A stretch of 64,000 bases of DNA from Psychroserpens ponticola (GCF_023556315.2 NZ_CP116221.1:930001-994000), one strand, 5' to 3'; shown: positions 6,711-16,392, counted from the stretch's first letter. Notes: generated from the letters alone by a model not told the origin. Numbers and translations are program-made.

Positions 6711-8863
6711 CTGTATACATCAAAAGACAAAGGAGATGTTAAATTGTCTAATTCAGAAGGAATTGTACCACTAAGGTTATTGTTGTCTAATCTTAAATAG
6801 TTTAACTCACTTAAGCTCCCTAAACTAGTTGGAATTTCACCTTCTAGCTGATTAACTCGTAAAGACAAAGTAATCAGTTGATTTAAGTTGTCTAAGTTTG
6901 AAGGTATACTGCCAGTCAATTGATTTTCGCTAAGATTTAGATATTTTAAATTTGATAAAGCACCAATTACTGCAGGTATTTCTCCAGTAAGACTATTAGC
7001 TTGTATTCTTAACCAGCTTAACTCTGTTAGATTACCAATAGTTATTGGTATTGGTCCAGTTAATGAATAATTGAAACTGATACTTAATTCTTTTAGGTAG
7101 ATTAAATCACCTATTTCATCAGGTAATTGTCCATTAAGATTTTGAAAAGTCAGATTTAAAGACACAACTTTATTTCCTAGAGTTTCAACACCAGTCCAAT
7201 TGTCAACATGCGCAGATGTTGTCCAATTCCAATCCTCATTATTTGTCCAGAAATCACCATTTGTAGCATTGTAAATGGCAATTAGTGCTTCTCTTTCAGT
7301 TTGAGATACAGGAGTTCTGAATTTTATTTTTTTACGTTCCAGAATTAATTCAGGGATAACAGAGCTTGTTACAATACAAGAATAGGTTAACAAATCCTCT
7401 TCTTGGAAATTAGTAATTGTATATTCGGAGTTTGTAGCTCCTGAAATTTCTTCAATTTCTATATTATTAAGACCCATTACTTCTTTAATCCATTGATAAC
7501 TTAAATTAGTGCCTTGCGTTATAGCGGTTAAAGTGTAATCATCACCATAGACAGGATTATCAATTTCTATCAAATCATTAAATGAATTTTGCGGATAGTA
7601 ATTAAACACGTTTGATGCAGTATTTGCAATAAAATTAGGCTCAAAATCAGCAAAAGAAAAGTCATTTTGTCGTAGGTTAATAAACTCAAGACTTGTTATA
7701 CTTGAAAAGTCAGGGATAGTTCCGCTTAAATGATTATTAGACATACTAAGCGATTCTAAAAAAGTTAAGTTAAGTATGGAATTTGGAATTTCACCTGTAA
7801 GATTTTTACTGCCTAACTGTAATGAAACTACATGTCCATTTTCAACTGTAACACCTTGCCAAGAACTAACAGGATCATATACTGAAAGCCAATTTATATT
7901 TGAAGTCCAATAAGGACCTTCGGTTGCATTGAATAAATCAATTAATGCTTGTTTTTCACTATTTGGTGGTTCTAAATCAAATGTAAATACAGATTCCTCA
8001 AATTCATCAGGTCTATGAATTAGTATATAATAAGACTGTCCACTAGTGATATCATAATCTACATAATTTTGAGTTGAACAAGATAAACTTGATGCTAGAG
8101 TTAATTCTGATTCCGATGTAACGTTTAGATTGGGAGCTTCATAAATCATGACAAAAGATAAGTCAGAAAGACTACCTGATGGACCATTGTCATTGTAAAG
8201 AGTTGTAATAAGTCTTGTATCTGATGCTGCAGTAAATTTATAATAGAGACCTTTTGTGTCAGGAGTACTGCATCCAATTTGTCCACCAGGACTTTCTTCT
8301 GCATAATCTATTCTTAAATTTTCATCCGAAAAAATTGAAGTAGTAATTTCTGTAGCATTTAATAATGAACCATTAATTGGAGGTATAACTTCTTCTATGT
8401 TTATTTCGACTCTTGACACTGCATTAGTTTCTGATCTACTTATTACTAGATAATATGATTGACCAGTTTCTACGTAAGCATTTCTAAATGAACTAGAAAC
8501 ACATCCAGATATATTTTCAATCAACTCTGACTCAGATGTAACATTGAGGTTAGGAGCAGAATAAAACAAAACTAAGCTATTACTATTTGGAATATCCGAG
8601 CCATCTTGATTTTTTATAATTGCGGAAACATCACCAGTAAATGAAGTGGTGAATTTGTAATAAATAGATTTATATCCATTAGAACCACAAATACCGCTAG
8701 AAAATCCTGAAGCTTCCGAAGCTAAATCAAGACGAAGATTGTCATCTATAAATGAAGTTTCAGTAATTTCTATGGCATTCTCAATAGTATCATTTATTGG
8801 AACTTGACATAAAGAAGTGAAAGATATCAAAAGGGCTAGCAGAAAAAGTGAATATGTTTTCAT
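6017..8863 (-). CDS. Leucine-rich-repeat T9SS cargo protein (long paralogue)
   Basis: A 948-residue secreted protein. A Sec signal peptide ends in SFTSLCQ (about residue 20). Two tandem copies of a beta-rich module follow (about 22-155 and 165-297, each opening with an A-x-E-I-T motif and carrying NLNVTSESEL). Then come plant-type LRRs (about 310-400), an Ig-like segment (about 420-515, ending YSCIVTS), a second LRR block (about 530-760, LTGEIPxxIG type) and a second Ig-like domain (about 775-865, YHCEITN). The protein ends with a type A T9SS sorting domain (FKIFPNPAS to KRFIKQ). It should be exported and attached to the surface or released, with the LRRs likely binding a partner. It lies 47 nt downstream of its shorter paralogue and probably shares its promoter. 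Confidence 0.9.
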   Translation of the reverse strand: MKTYSLFLLALLISFTSLCQVPINDTIENAIEITETSFIDDNLRLDLASEASGFSSGICGSNGYKSIYYKFTTSFTGDVSAIIKNQDGSDIPNSNSLVLFYSAPNLNVTSESELIENISGCVSSSFRNAYVETGQSYYLVISRSETNAVSRVEINIEEVIPPINGSLLNATEITTSIFSDENLRIDYAEESPGGQIGCSTPDTKGLYYKFTAASDTRLITTLYNDNGPSGSLSDLSFVMIYEAPNLNVTSESELTLASSLSCSTQNYVDYDITSGQSYYILIHRPDEFEESVFTFDLEPPNSEKQALIDLFNATEGPYWTSNINWLSVYDPVSSWQGVTVENGHVVSLQLGSKNLTGEIPNSILNLTFLESLSMSNNHLSGTIPDFSSITSLEFINLRQNDFSFADFEPNFIANTASNVFNYYPQNSFNDLIEIDNPVYGDDYTLTAITQGTNLSYQWIKEVMGLNNIEIEEISGATNSEYTITNFQEEDLLTYSCIVTSSVIPELILERKKIKFRTPVSQTEREALIAIYNATNGDFWTNNEDWNWTTSAHVDNWTGVETLGNKVVSLNLTFQNLNGQLPDEIGDLIYLKELSISFNYSLTGPIPITIGNLTELSWLRIQANSLTGEIPAVIGALSNLKYLNLSENQLTGSIPSNLDNLNQLITLSLRVNQLEGEIPTSLGSLSELNYLRLDNNNLSGTIPSELDNLTSPLSFDVYSNNLSGPLPEWTSFDNPEYVSIDLRNNYYTFSDLEPLVNNGITYGSLQYSPQNTLDDEEEITSPPGVDISLDVNNTDINRDSQAPSPNNVYQWHKDNVAISGANANTYTIVNAQESDSGVYHCEITNPLVPDLTVVRADINVTVDSNLNTEDFENESFKIFPNPASNWLSIKTNSGTNALAQVFDIDGKLLFEKQLTSEVTAIAVDQLASGVYLIHINIDGKTATKRFIKQ

Positions 8864-8910
8864 TTGAGGTAACAGAATTGATTAATAATAGTTTGAATCC
8901 GATTTTTAGT

Positions 8911-9604
8911 TTATTGTTTAATAAATCGTTTGGTAGCTGTTTTACCATCTATGTTGATGTGAATTAGATAAACACCAGAAGCTAATTGATCAACAGCAAT
9001 TGCTGTAACTTCAGAAGTTAATTGTTTTTCAAACAGTAATTTACCATTAATATCAAATACTTTTGCATTAGTATTTATATTTGAGTTGGTTTTTATCGAT
9101 AACCAATTACTCGCTGGATTTGGGAATATTTTGAAGCTTTCATTTTCAAAATCTTCAGTGTTTAAATTACTATCTACAGTCACATTAATATCTGCTCTAA
9201 CGACAGTGAGATCTGGAACTAAAGGATTAGTAATCTCACAATGGTAAACTCCGCTATCAGATTCTTGAGCGTTTACAATGGTGTACGTGTTTGCATTAGC
9301 ACCACTAATGGCTACATTGTCTTTATGCCATTGGTATACATTATTTGGTGAAGGGGCTTGAGAATCTCTATTGATATCTGTGTCATTTACATCTAGAGAG
9401 ATATCTACTCCAGGAGGTGATGTGATTTCTTCTTCATCGTCTAGTGTGTTTTGAGGCGAGTATTGTAATGAACCATAGGTAATACCATTATTTACTAATG
9501 GTTCTAGATCACTGAAAGTATAGTAATTATTTCTCAAATCGATGCTAACATATTCTGGATTGTCAAATGATGTCCATTCTGGAAGTGGTCCTGATAAATT
9601 ATTA
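8911..9604 (-). repeat. Duplicated 3' segment of the LRR paralogues (copy 2)
   Basis: Partner of 6017-6710. The copies differ in a short block that codes for the turn before VFDI(D/N)GKLLFEKQL and in scattered single bases. Direct orientation means recombination between the two copies would delete about 2.9 kb and fuse the two genes. Confidence 0.9.
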
Positions 9605-11352
9605 TTGAATACTTCAAAAGAATAAAGAGATGTTAAATTGCTTAGTTCAGAAGGAATTGTACCTGATAAAATATTGTTCCCTAAACTTAGACTATTTAAG
9701 CTACTTAGGTTCCCAATACTTGCTGGAATTTCACCCGATAATTGATTGTTTTCTAGAATTAATTGAATCAATTCAGTAGCATTTCCTAAACTAGAAGGTA
9801 AATTTCCAGTTAATTGATTGTAACTAAGGTAAAGTCTATTTAGTAGAGGAAGATTCCCTATTGACGCAGGTATCTCTCCTGAATGACCATTATTTTGTAA
9901 TCTTAGCCATTGTAATTCAGTAAGGTTACCTAATGATGATGGAATTGGTCCAATTAAGTCAGGATTAGCACTTACTCTCAATTCATTTAAATGAATTAAA
10001 TCTCCAATTTCTTCAGGTAATTGGCCATTGAGATTTCTGAAATTTAGATTCAAATAGACCACTTTATTACCTAAAGTCTCCACACCAGTCCAAGTGTCGA
10101 CATGGGCAGAAGTATTCCAGTTCTCAATGATAACACCAGTTCCTATCGTATCATACCAATTGTCTCCATCTGTAGCGATGTAAAGTGCAATAAGTGCATC
10201 TCTTTCAGATTGTGAAATTGGAACTCTAAATTCGATACTTTTTCTTTCAATTGTTAAGCCAGGTACTAATGGACTTGTAACAAAACAAGAATACGTTGAG
10301 CCATTTTCTAATTGAAAGTTTGAAATTATATAATCACTGCTATTTGCTCCTACAACGTTTTCAATAATTGGATCGTATAAATTTGCAGCCCTTTTTACCC
10401 ATTGATAGTTAATATTTGTACCTTCTTGAGGCGTCATGCTAAGAGTATAGTCTTGACCAACTACTGGGTTTTCTATTAATATATATTCATCTACTGTATT
10501 TTGAGGAGAGAATCCAAAAAAATCAATTGTTGAATTAGCTACAAAATTAGTTTCAAAATCAAGTATCGAATAGTTATTATTATTTAGTCTTAAATCATCA
10601 AAGTTTGATAATGTTGAAAAATCAGGAATAATTCCACTTAGATTGTTATAAGTGCAGTTAAATGAATTTAAAAACTCAAGATTTAAAATGGAATTTGGTA
10701 TCTCACCAGTTAAATTTTTATTCCAAAAAGATAATCTAATGACATGGCCTTCTTCAACTGATACATACTCCCAATCTTTAATTGGAACATTATTAGAGAG
10801 CCAATTATCAGAAGAAGTCCATAAAGGGCCATTAGTAGCATTATAGAAATCAATTAAAGCTTGTCTTTCAATTTGTGGAGGATCTTGTTCAAAAGTGAAA
10901 GTGCTTCTAGCAAATTCACGATCTCTGTTTAACAAGATATAATAATTTTGTCCATTTATAATGTCGATATTTACTGTAGACTGTAGACCACAAACAAAAC
11001 CAGTAACTGCGGTTAATTCACTTTCTGAAGTAATATTGAGGTTAGGAGCTTCATATATATTAATAAAAGTACTACCACTTCCTGAAATAGGATTATCAGT
11101 ATCATCAGTAAGTTTTGTGAAAATTTTAGTATCTGCATCAGCAGTGAATTTATAGTAAACAACCTTATCTGTTGTAGGACATCCAACTTGTCCACCAGAA
11201 CTTTCACTAGCTAAATCTAAACGAAGATTTTCATCAACAAAGGAGTTCTCTGTAATTTCAATGGCATTTTCTATAGTATCGTTTATTGGAACCTGAGAAA
11301 ATGCTGTTGTATAAATAAATAAAGCAATGAGGGAAAGTAAAATTCTTTTCAT
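8911..11352 (-). CDS. Leucine-rich-repeat T9SS cargo protein (short paralogue)
   Basis: An 813-residue secreted protein with a signal peptide ending TTAFSQ (about residue 20) and one copy of the N-terminal beta-rich module (about 22-157). It then has a first LRR block, an Ig-like segment (YSCFVTS), a second LRR block, a second Ig-like domain and a type A T9SS sorting tail. It differs from its neighbour in having one N-terminal module instead of two and in its diverged LRR surface residues, while the tails are almost identical. It is the first gene of the pair and carries a TATATTTG box and palindromic site B upstream, so it probably drives both genes. Confidence 0.9.
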   Translation of the reverse strand: MKRILLSLIALFIYTTAFSQVPINDTIENAIEITENSFVDENLRLDLASESSGGQVGCPTTDKVVYYKFTADADTKIFTKLTDDTDNPISGSGSTFINIYEAPNLNITSESELTAVTGFVCGLQSTVNIDIINGQNYYILLNRDREFARSTFTFEQDPPQIERQALIDFYNATNGPLWTSSDNWLSNNVPIKDWEYVSVEEGHVIRLSFWNKNLTGEIPNSILNLEFLNSFNCTYNNLSGIIPDFSTLSNFDDLRLNNNNYSILDFETNFVANSTIDFFGFSPQNTVDEYILIENPVVGQDYTLSMTPQEGTNINYQWVKRAANLYDPIIENVVGANSSDYIISNFQLENGSTYSCFVTSPLVPGLTIERKSIEFRVPISQSERDALIALYIATDGDNWYDTIGTGVIIENWNTSAHVDTWTGVETLGNKVVYLNLNFRNLNGQLPEEIGDLIHLNELRVSANPDLIGPIPSSLGNLTELQWLRLQNNGHSGEIPASIGNLPLLNRLYLSYNQLTGNLPSSLGNATELIQLILENNQLSGEIPASIGNLSSLNSLSLGNNILSGTIPSELSNLTSLYSFEVFNNNLSGPLPEWTSFDNPEYVSIDLRNNYYTFSDLEPLVNNGITYGSLQYSPQNTLDDEEEITSPPGVDISLDVNDTDINRDSQAPSPNNVYQWHKDNVAISGANANTYTIVNAQESDSGVYHCEITNPLVPDLTVVRADINVTVDSNLNTEDFENESFKIFPNPASNWLSIKTNSNINTNAKVFDINGKLLFEKQLTSEVTAIAVDQLASGVYLIHINIDGKTATKRFIKQ

Positions 11353-11384
11353 TTGAAAAAATGATTAAATGATTAATAGTTAGA

Positions 11385-11433
11385 CAAATATAGAAAATAA
11401 TTTATATTTAAAATCCCCAATTAAGGGGATTTT
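11385..11433 (-). promoter_or_regulatory. Promoter with palindromic site B upstream of the LRR genes
   Basis: On the minus strand a TATATTTG box (plus 11385-11392) lies 32 nt before the ATG at 11352. The palindrome core TCCCCAATTAAGGGGA (11414-11429, hairpin 11410-11433) is 21 nt upstream of that box. It thus occupies the place of the missing -33 element, as expected for an activator site. The hairpin followed by TTTT could also end transcription of the upstream lipoprotein gene. Confidence 0.5.
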
Positions 11434-11525
11434 TCTAAGTTGGCTATAATTGATTCTCCCTATAGAGTATTAGTATACCAACTCTAAATAATTAGCGTTT
11501 TGCCTATTTTTTTGTTGTCAGGAGT

Positions 11526-12374
11526 TTATTCTGGACAATTCACAGCAATATCCCAAGCTGTACTGCCTCCAATACATCCAGAAACGTAAATGTCTAACTC
11601 TTTACCATTTGAAGGATTGTATTGAAACTCAAAGTATCCAGATTGTCCAACATAGCCATCTTCAACGGCATCAAAACAATTCATTATTGGAGGGAATTCG
11701 TTTTGACCAAGAGGAGAACCTGTTCCATCAATCCATTGTCCTGCATAAAATAAATCGATTCGATCTACAATACTATAAGTGTCATAGCTTATGATAACGT
11801 TTCCACTATTTTCTCCCATGTCATAAGTGAAAATAGTTAATCCGTCACTTCCGCTTTCAAATCCAGGACAGGTTTGTGGTGGTGCAATGGTAACATAGGT
11901 TTGTAATACATTACTAATATTTCCCTGACTATCATATAAGCAATATGCTAGTGTGAAATTTCCTTCTAAAATATTGTTTGGAATTCCAACAGGAATTATT
12001 AACTGACCACTGCTATTATTACTAGGTAAATTAATATCCCAATAAATATTTGCACCTACGACTTGTACATAACATCCTGCATAAAAATTATTAGCACCTG
12101 TTGTAGCAAAATTAAATGGAAGGTATAACGTGTTATCTACAGTAGTTGTTGCTGAAGTTTGATTGTTGGTAGCTGCTGGAGCATTTCCGTTTTGAGATGT
12201 AGGAGGAGGATTACCATTTGTGACATCTCCAGTAATAATTAAAGCACGAGCTAATGCGTTAGAATTTGAAGGGTCGATAAATTCCTTTTCTTCTGAATCA
12301 CTTCCGTCAGAACTACAATGGATTAATGAAAAACCCATAAATAGTAAAACGAGAATAGTTTTGATTTTTTTCAT
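11526..12374 (-). CDS. Surface-type lipoprotein of unknown function
   Basis: I do not recognise a family in this 282-residue protein. It has a lipoprotein signal peptide with SLIHC and Cys at about residue 21. The Cys is followed by SSDGSDSEEKE, an acidic patch like the lipoprotein export signal that sends Bacteroidota lipoproteins to the outside of the outer membrane. A low-complexity Pro/Asn/Thr linker (about residues 52-82) precedes a beta-rich region with six Cys residues that could form disulfides. The palindromic site C lies 84 nt before its ATG, which groups it with the LRR and outer-membrane genes. Confidence 0.65.
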   Translation of the reverse strand: MKKIKTILVLLFMGFSLIHCSSDGSDSEEKEFIDPSNSNALARALIITGDVTNGNPPPTSQNGNAPAATNNQTSATTTVDNTLYLPFNFATTGANNFYAGCYVQVVGANIYWDINLPSNNSSGQLIIPVGIPNNILEGNFTLAYCLYDSQGNISNVLQTYVTIAPPQTCPGFESGSDGLTIFTYDMGENSGNVIISYDTYSIVDRIDLFYAGQWIDGTGSPLGQNEFPPIMNCFDAVEDGYVGQSGYFEFQYNPSNGKELDIYVSGCIGGSTAWDIAVNCPE

Positions 12375-12455
12375 AATTAAATAATTTGTTGGTTAATATT
12401 AATTCTCGCTATAAATTAATAGCTTTATAAAAATAGGAAAATTAATGTTAAAGAA

Positions 12456-12477
12456 AAATACCTAATATTGGGTATTT
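12456..12477. promoter_or_regulatory. Palindromic site C (proposed response-regulator operator)
   Basis: The core TACCTAATATTGGGTA (12459-12474), inside a 22-nt palindrome with one G-T wobble, is the best match to the consensus. On the minus strand a TATTTTTA box follows after 23 nt. It lies 20 nt after the stop of the outer-membrane gene and 84 nt before the lipoprotein ATG. Confidence 0.55.
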
Positions 12478-12497
12478 ATGATATCAGTTAGGCCAGG

Positions 12498-13814
12498 TTA
12501 TTTCCTATAGATAGGTACTTTTAAACCAAAAAATACATCAGTAGTTTTTGAGCTATCTGATAAGAGATTACTAAAAATTGAACCAGAACCAACACTTAAT
12601 GGTCCAAGTCTAAAGCCTCCTCCAAAAGCAAAATCACCATATTGCCTGAAACTTAATGGTGTATAAAAACTAAACCATTTCGTTTCTAATCTTGGAGCTA
12701 TAGTTACTGTATTGATTATAGAACTAGCAAGATCATTTTCTTTTTTTACTAGAGATAAATTTGCTTGAGCACTCACCAGCCATTTTTTTGCTAATCTATA
12801 ATCTACTAGCAAATGCAAAGCTGTTGGTAGTTGAATTTTGGTATCTTCAATAACATCTGTATTATTATAGTTATCATCAAGAAACTCTTCTAAATCATCA
12901 AATGAAGAAGCATCAACGGTGTTATTCATATTGTAAGTTGTTCGTTCTGCATTTTTATATTTAATCGACCCTATGTCAGTTATAGCAATACCTGCTTTTA
13001 GTTTGTAATGATCTTTATAAATTGGCGTGCTATCATCTTCTCTATTAGGATGCCATTGGTATGTGAATCCTAAATCTAAGCCAAAACCAGCAGTTAGATT
13101 GTCGAACCCTAAATCATCTGAATCAAAATCCTCAGTAGTACCATAATTAAGTTCACCTTGCGTCGTTAAAGTTTCGGTTACATTATTATATTGTCCCGTT
13201 AATCCTGGGCTATTTGTGAATAAAGCACCTGCACCTTGCAGATATTTTAGAGTTACACCACCTTTTAAGATATGATTTTGTTTGTCCATTAATAGTCTTC
13301 CATAGGCAATTCCAATTTCTGTCCAAGCATGAATAGTTCCGTTCAAATTTTGTGAACCAAATGCAACATTGCTATCCGATTCGAAATCATCTTCAATAGC
13401 CTCAAAGAGTTCTCCATTGATATTATTTAAATTAAAAAAAACTCTAGCTCTTGTAATAATACCAATGCTACTCTTTTTATTAATGTTAAACATAAATGAA
13501 GGGCCTAAAATATCTGTATTCAAAAAGAAATTATTCTTATCACTAACAAAGCGTTCAGAATCTTCATCGACATCAAAATTACCACTTAGTATACTACTAA
13601 AGTTAATTCCAAAATAATCACTACCAGTAAATCCACTAACTGATATTAAATTTACATCAGTTTTGAAGTTTGAACCAAAAATATTGGATGGATTATGAGT
13701 AACGCCATGAATACCAGAGTAATTATCGGCATTATATCCAATGTAACTTTGTGAAAAACTCTCATTAAAGAGAAGTACTGATAATAATAAGAAAAGCGAT
13801 TTAAATATTTTCAT
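12498..13814 (-). CDS. Outer-membrane beta-barrel-type protein (DUF5723/PorP-like)
   Basis: A 438-residue protein with a cleavable signal peptide (ending NESFSQ, about residue 22). It then has alternating hydrophobic and polar strands with many Gly and aromatic residues, and ends in a short strand FFGLKVPIYRK, as outer-membrane barrels do. The opening GYNADNYSGIHGVTHNPSNI fits the DUF5723 type, in which a mature N-terminal H-x-P-x-N-I motif is common. PorP/SprF relatives anchor or assist T9SS surface structures, so a role with the neighbouring LRR cargo is plausible but inferred. It has a degenerate copy of the palindrome 64 nt upstream. Confidence 0.6.
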   Translation of the reverse strand: MKIFKSLFLLLSVLLFNESFSQSYIGYNADNYSGIHGVTHNPSNIFGSNFKTDVNLISVSGFTGSDYFGINFSSILSGNFDVDEDSERFVSDKNNFFLNTDILGPSFMFNINKKSSIGIITRARVFFNLNNINGELFEAIEDDFESDSNVAFGSQNLNGTIHAWTEIGIAYGRLLMDKQNHILKGGVTLKYLQGAGALFTNSPGLTGQYNNVTETLTTQGELNYGTTEDFDSDDLGFDNLTAGFGLDLGFTYQWHPNREDDSTPIYKDHYKLKAGIAITDIGSIKYKNAERTTYNMNNTVDASSFDDLEEFLDDNYNNTDVIEDTKIQLPTALHLLVDYRLAKKWLVSAQANLSLVKKENDLASSIINTVTIAPRLETKWFSFYTPLSFRQYGDFAFGGGFRLGPLSVGSGSIFSNLLSDSSKTTDVFFGLKVPIYRK

Positions 13815-13878
13815 ATTAGAGTTTAGTTTGTTAATTAATATTTATGATAAAAACAGATAGTTTTTGTGCTTTTGAATA

Positions 13879-13894
13879 TGCATAATATAAGGTA
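13879..13894. promoter_or_regulatory. Degenerate palindromic site E
   Basis: TGCATAATATAAGGTA matches 13 of 16 consensus positions. One half-site is intact (AAGGTA); the other is weak. It lies 64 nt before the outer-membrane gene start and 15 nt after the response-regulator stop. It forms no stable hairpin, so it is unlikely to be a terminator. Confidence 0.35.
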
Positions 13895-13909
13895 TATTTT
13901 TTTGATATT

Positions 13910-14533
13910 TTAAAATTTATATTTCTTTTCCAAAGCATATCTCATCAGCTCTCCTTTACCTTGAAGACCTAAAATACGTGCCATGTTTTTGCGATGGGTA
14001 TCAACGGTGTGAATACCTATAAACAATTCATCAGCTATTTCCCTTGAGGTTTTACCTAATGCGATTAGTTGAAGAATTTCAATTTGCCGTTTTGTTAAAA
14101 GTCCCTTTTTTTTCGAATTGTTTTCAGGATTGAGGACATTGGTATTGATGTTAGCATCAAAATAGATTTCTCCTTTTGCTACGGTTCTTATAGCCTTCAA
14201 AACTTCTTTGAGTGAAGAGTTTTTTAAGACATAGCCTGTTGCTCCAGCGTCTAGCATTTGTTGGATGGCTTCAGTTTGTTCAAACATAGAAAATGACAAG
14301 ATTTTGATTTCAGGATGCGCCTTTTTTATTCGTTTTGCGGCTTCTATTCCATCTAATTTTGGCATTCTTATATCTGTAAGTACAACAGTAGGACGCTTTT
14401 TTTCTACAATTTTTAATAGAGCTTCGCCATCATTAGCTGTGCCAACAATGGAAATGTCTTCTTCATATTCTAATAGAAGTGAAATGCCATCAATTAGCGA
14501 TTGGTGATCTTCTGCAATGGCTAGTCGTATCAT
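13910..14533 (-). CDS. NarL/LuxR-type response regulator
   Basis: 207 residues, standard NarL-family length. The receiver domain (about 1-120) has acidic pocket E8-D9, phospho-acceptor D54 in VVLTDIRMP, the conserved Ser/Thr region SFSMF and Lys in YVLKNSS. A LuxR-type helix-turn-helix follows (about 142-205: LTKRQIEILQLIALGKTSRE, then HTVDTHRKNM as recognition helix). It is phosphorylated by the kinase encoded just upstream, whose stop overlaps its start by four bases (ATGA). It is the best candidate to bind the 7-2-7 palindromes in this locus, one of which precedes its own operon. Confidence 0.92.
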   Translation of the reverse strand: MIRLAIAEDHQSLIDGISLLLEYEEDISIVGTANDGEALLKIVEKKRPTVVLTDIRMPKLDGIEAAKRIKKAHPEIKILSFSMFEQTEAIQQMLDAGATGYVLKNSSLKEVLKAIRTVAKGEIYFDANINTNVLNPENNSKKKGLLTKRQIEILQLIALGKTSREIADELFIGIHTVDTHRKNMARILGLQGKGELMRYALEKKYKF

Positions 14534-16392
14534 ATTGGAATATCTATTATTATGGTTGTTCCTTGATTTTTATCAGATTCAATAGTCATTGTGCCATCCA
14601 AATGTGCAACACGTTTATCAATACTGCTAATTCCCATACCTTTATTTGTTTTGGTAATCTGATTTGGATTAAAACCTATACCGTTATCTTCAACCATGAT
14701 GTTTAAGCTTTCATCATGATTAGTAATGTGGACTGTAGTTTCATTGGCTTCTGCATGTTTTATAACATTTGTAACAAGTTCTTGAATAATTCTAAAAATG
14801 GTAAGTTCTAAGCTGTTTTCTAAGCGATTTTCTAATCCATGATCTATAACATCTATAGTGATTTTGTTAGATGCTGAAACTTTTTCTGCCATTTGTTGAA
14901 CAGCTAACAATAAACCTTGTTTAGCAATAACACCAGAGTTTTTTGCATGAGCAACGGATCTTACTTTTTGATATGCTTCATCAATTAGAGTATTTGTTTT
15001 ATCATAGAGTTCAGGTGTGTTTTTTTCTTTTAGTGCATTAAAATGAAGTTTTACAGTTGCGATTAAACCACCTAAATCATCATGTAAATCGTTAGCAATA
15101 CGTTGCCGTTCTTTTTCTTGACCTTCAATCATGGCATCAATAGTGGTAAGTTCTTGTTCTTTTAAAACTGTTGCGAGTTTTTGAGTTTCTAGTTCTTTTT
15201 CTTTCTCTGCTAGATTCTGTTTGCGTTTGGTGTTTTTGAAAAGGAGGAAAGCGATGATACTCACTAATGCCAGACCTACTGCCAAACCTATTGAGATGTT
15301 TTGATTTTGTTTCCTTTTGGCTTCGCTTTCTAAATTTGAAGCTTTTAGTAATAAATTTTCTTTCTCTTTTTTTTCGGTTTGGTATTTGGTTTCAATTTCA
15401 GTTAGCTGCAATGCGTTTTCGTATTCTTTATGTTGTTTTATTGCTTCCTTTTCCATATTCAAATAGAAATAAGCGCTGTCGTAATTTTTTAAATTTTTAT
15501 GAGTTTGTGCTAAAGCTAAATATAAATATGATTGTTGTAAAAAACCATTTTTAGGAATGTCTTGTTGAATTGCTTTATCAAAATAATATAAAGCTTTTAT
15601 CGGTTCATTATTATAATTATGAGCTGCAGCTAGATTATTATAAATACCAAACATACTGCGTTTGCCTAAAACTCCTGGTACTTTTGTGAAGTAATTTTTG
15701 GCTTTTTGAAAATGCTTAATTGCAGAATCATTTTGTTTATTAAAATGACTTTCTTGATTGCCAAGCATAACATTGAGTTTACCTTTTAAAAAGTCGTTAT
15801 CAATGTTTTCAAGTAATTTTAGTCCATTTAAATATATTGGAATGCATGGCTTATTTTCAATAAAGGACTTAGTTGTATATTTATAATAATCATAAACCAC
15901 CTGGTCACTTGGAGTTTTTATATAATTACTGTATATATTATTGTATTGGTTCAATACATCATAAGATTTTCTTTTATAAAATAAATACTTCAATATTTTA
16001 TTCAAAGAATATTTAACTAATATGCTATCGTTTTGGTGTTTTGAAAGCTCTACAGCTTTTTTGTACTTTTCAAAAATGATTGAATCTTTATTGATATAAA
16101 ATTCATTATAGATATCTGCTTCTTTTATTTCATTTAACACAACTCCAAAATGGGATTCATCTTTACTTTTGGTTTGGTCAACTAGACTATCTTTTATTCC
16201 GTAATAGAATGCATCGAGATGCCAAATTAAGTTCTTACGTTCTTGAGATTCTGGTATTGTTTTAATTTTATCATAAGCTTTTTCAATATTGTTGTATAAA
16301 AGGTACTCAAGTGTTTGATGTAACTTTTGAGTGTTTTGAGAGTCACAAGCTACACTGTACATTAGAACTGAAATTAGTAAGATGAGTCTCAT
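14530..16392 (-). CDS. TPR-containing sensor histidine kinase (HisKA_3 type)
   Basis: I start at the ATG at 16392 (620 residues), because MRLILLISVLMYSVACDSQ is a lipoprotein-like signal peptide. An in-frame ATG at 16422 would add ten residues and overlap the upstream gene. A long TPR-like helical region (about 40-350) is probably outside the cytoplasm. One membrane helix (GLAVGLALVSIIAFLLF, about 368-386) leads to a coiled coil. The HisKA_3 domain has ERQRIANDLHDDLGG with the phospho-acceptor His. A HATPase domain follows with N box (ELVTNVIKHAEA), G1 (VEDNGIGF) and G2 (GMGISSI). This is the kinase class that pairs with NarL-type regulators. There is no PAS or known ligand domain; the TPR part or the Cys-rich partner may sense the signal. 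Confidence 0.88.
   Translation of the reverse strand: MRLILLISVLMYSVACDSQNTQKLHQTLEYLLYNNIEKAYDKIKTIPESQERKNLIWHLDAFYYGIKDSLVDQTKSKDESHFGVVLNEIKEADIYNEFYINKDSIIFEKYKKAVELSKHQNDSILVKYSLNKILKYLFYKRKSYDVLNQYNNIYSNYIKTPSDQVVYDYYKYTTKSFIENKPCIPIYLNGLKLLENIDNDFLKGKLNVMLGNQESHFNKQNDSAIKHFQKAKNYFTKVPGVLGKRSMFGIYNNLAAAHNYNNEPIKALYYFDKAIQQDIPKNGFLQQSYLYLALAQTHKNLKNYDSAYFYLNMEKEAIKQHKEYENALQLTEIETKYQTEKKEKENLLLKASNLESEAKRKQNQNISIGLAVGLALVSIIAFLLFKNTKRKQNLAEKEKELETQKLATVLKEQELTTIDAMIEGQEKERQRIANDLHDDLGGLIATVKLHFNALKEKNTPELYDKTNTLIDEAYQKVRSVAHAKNSGVIAKQGLLLAVQQMAEKVSASNKITIDVIDHGLENRLENSLELTIFRIIQELVTNVIKHAEANETTVHITNHDESLNIMVEDNGIGFNPNQITKTNKGMGISSIDKRVAHLDGTMTIESDKNQGTTIIIDIPI

Noticed and set aside
9605-11352. 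Plus-strand open frames opposite the LRR, kinase and repeat genes
   Set aside because: They are shadows of strong coding frames on the minus strand and lack promoters, signal peptides or family motifs.
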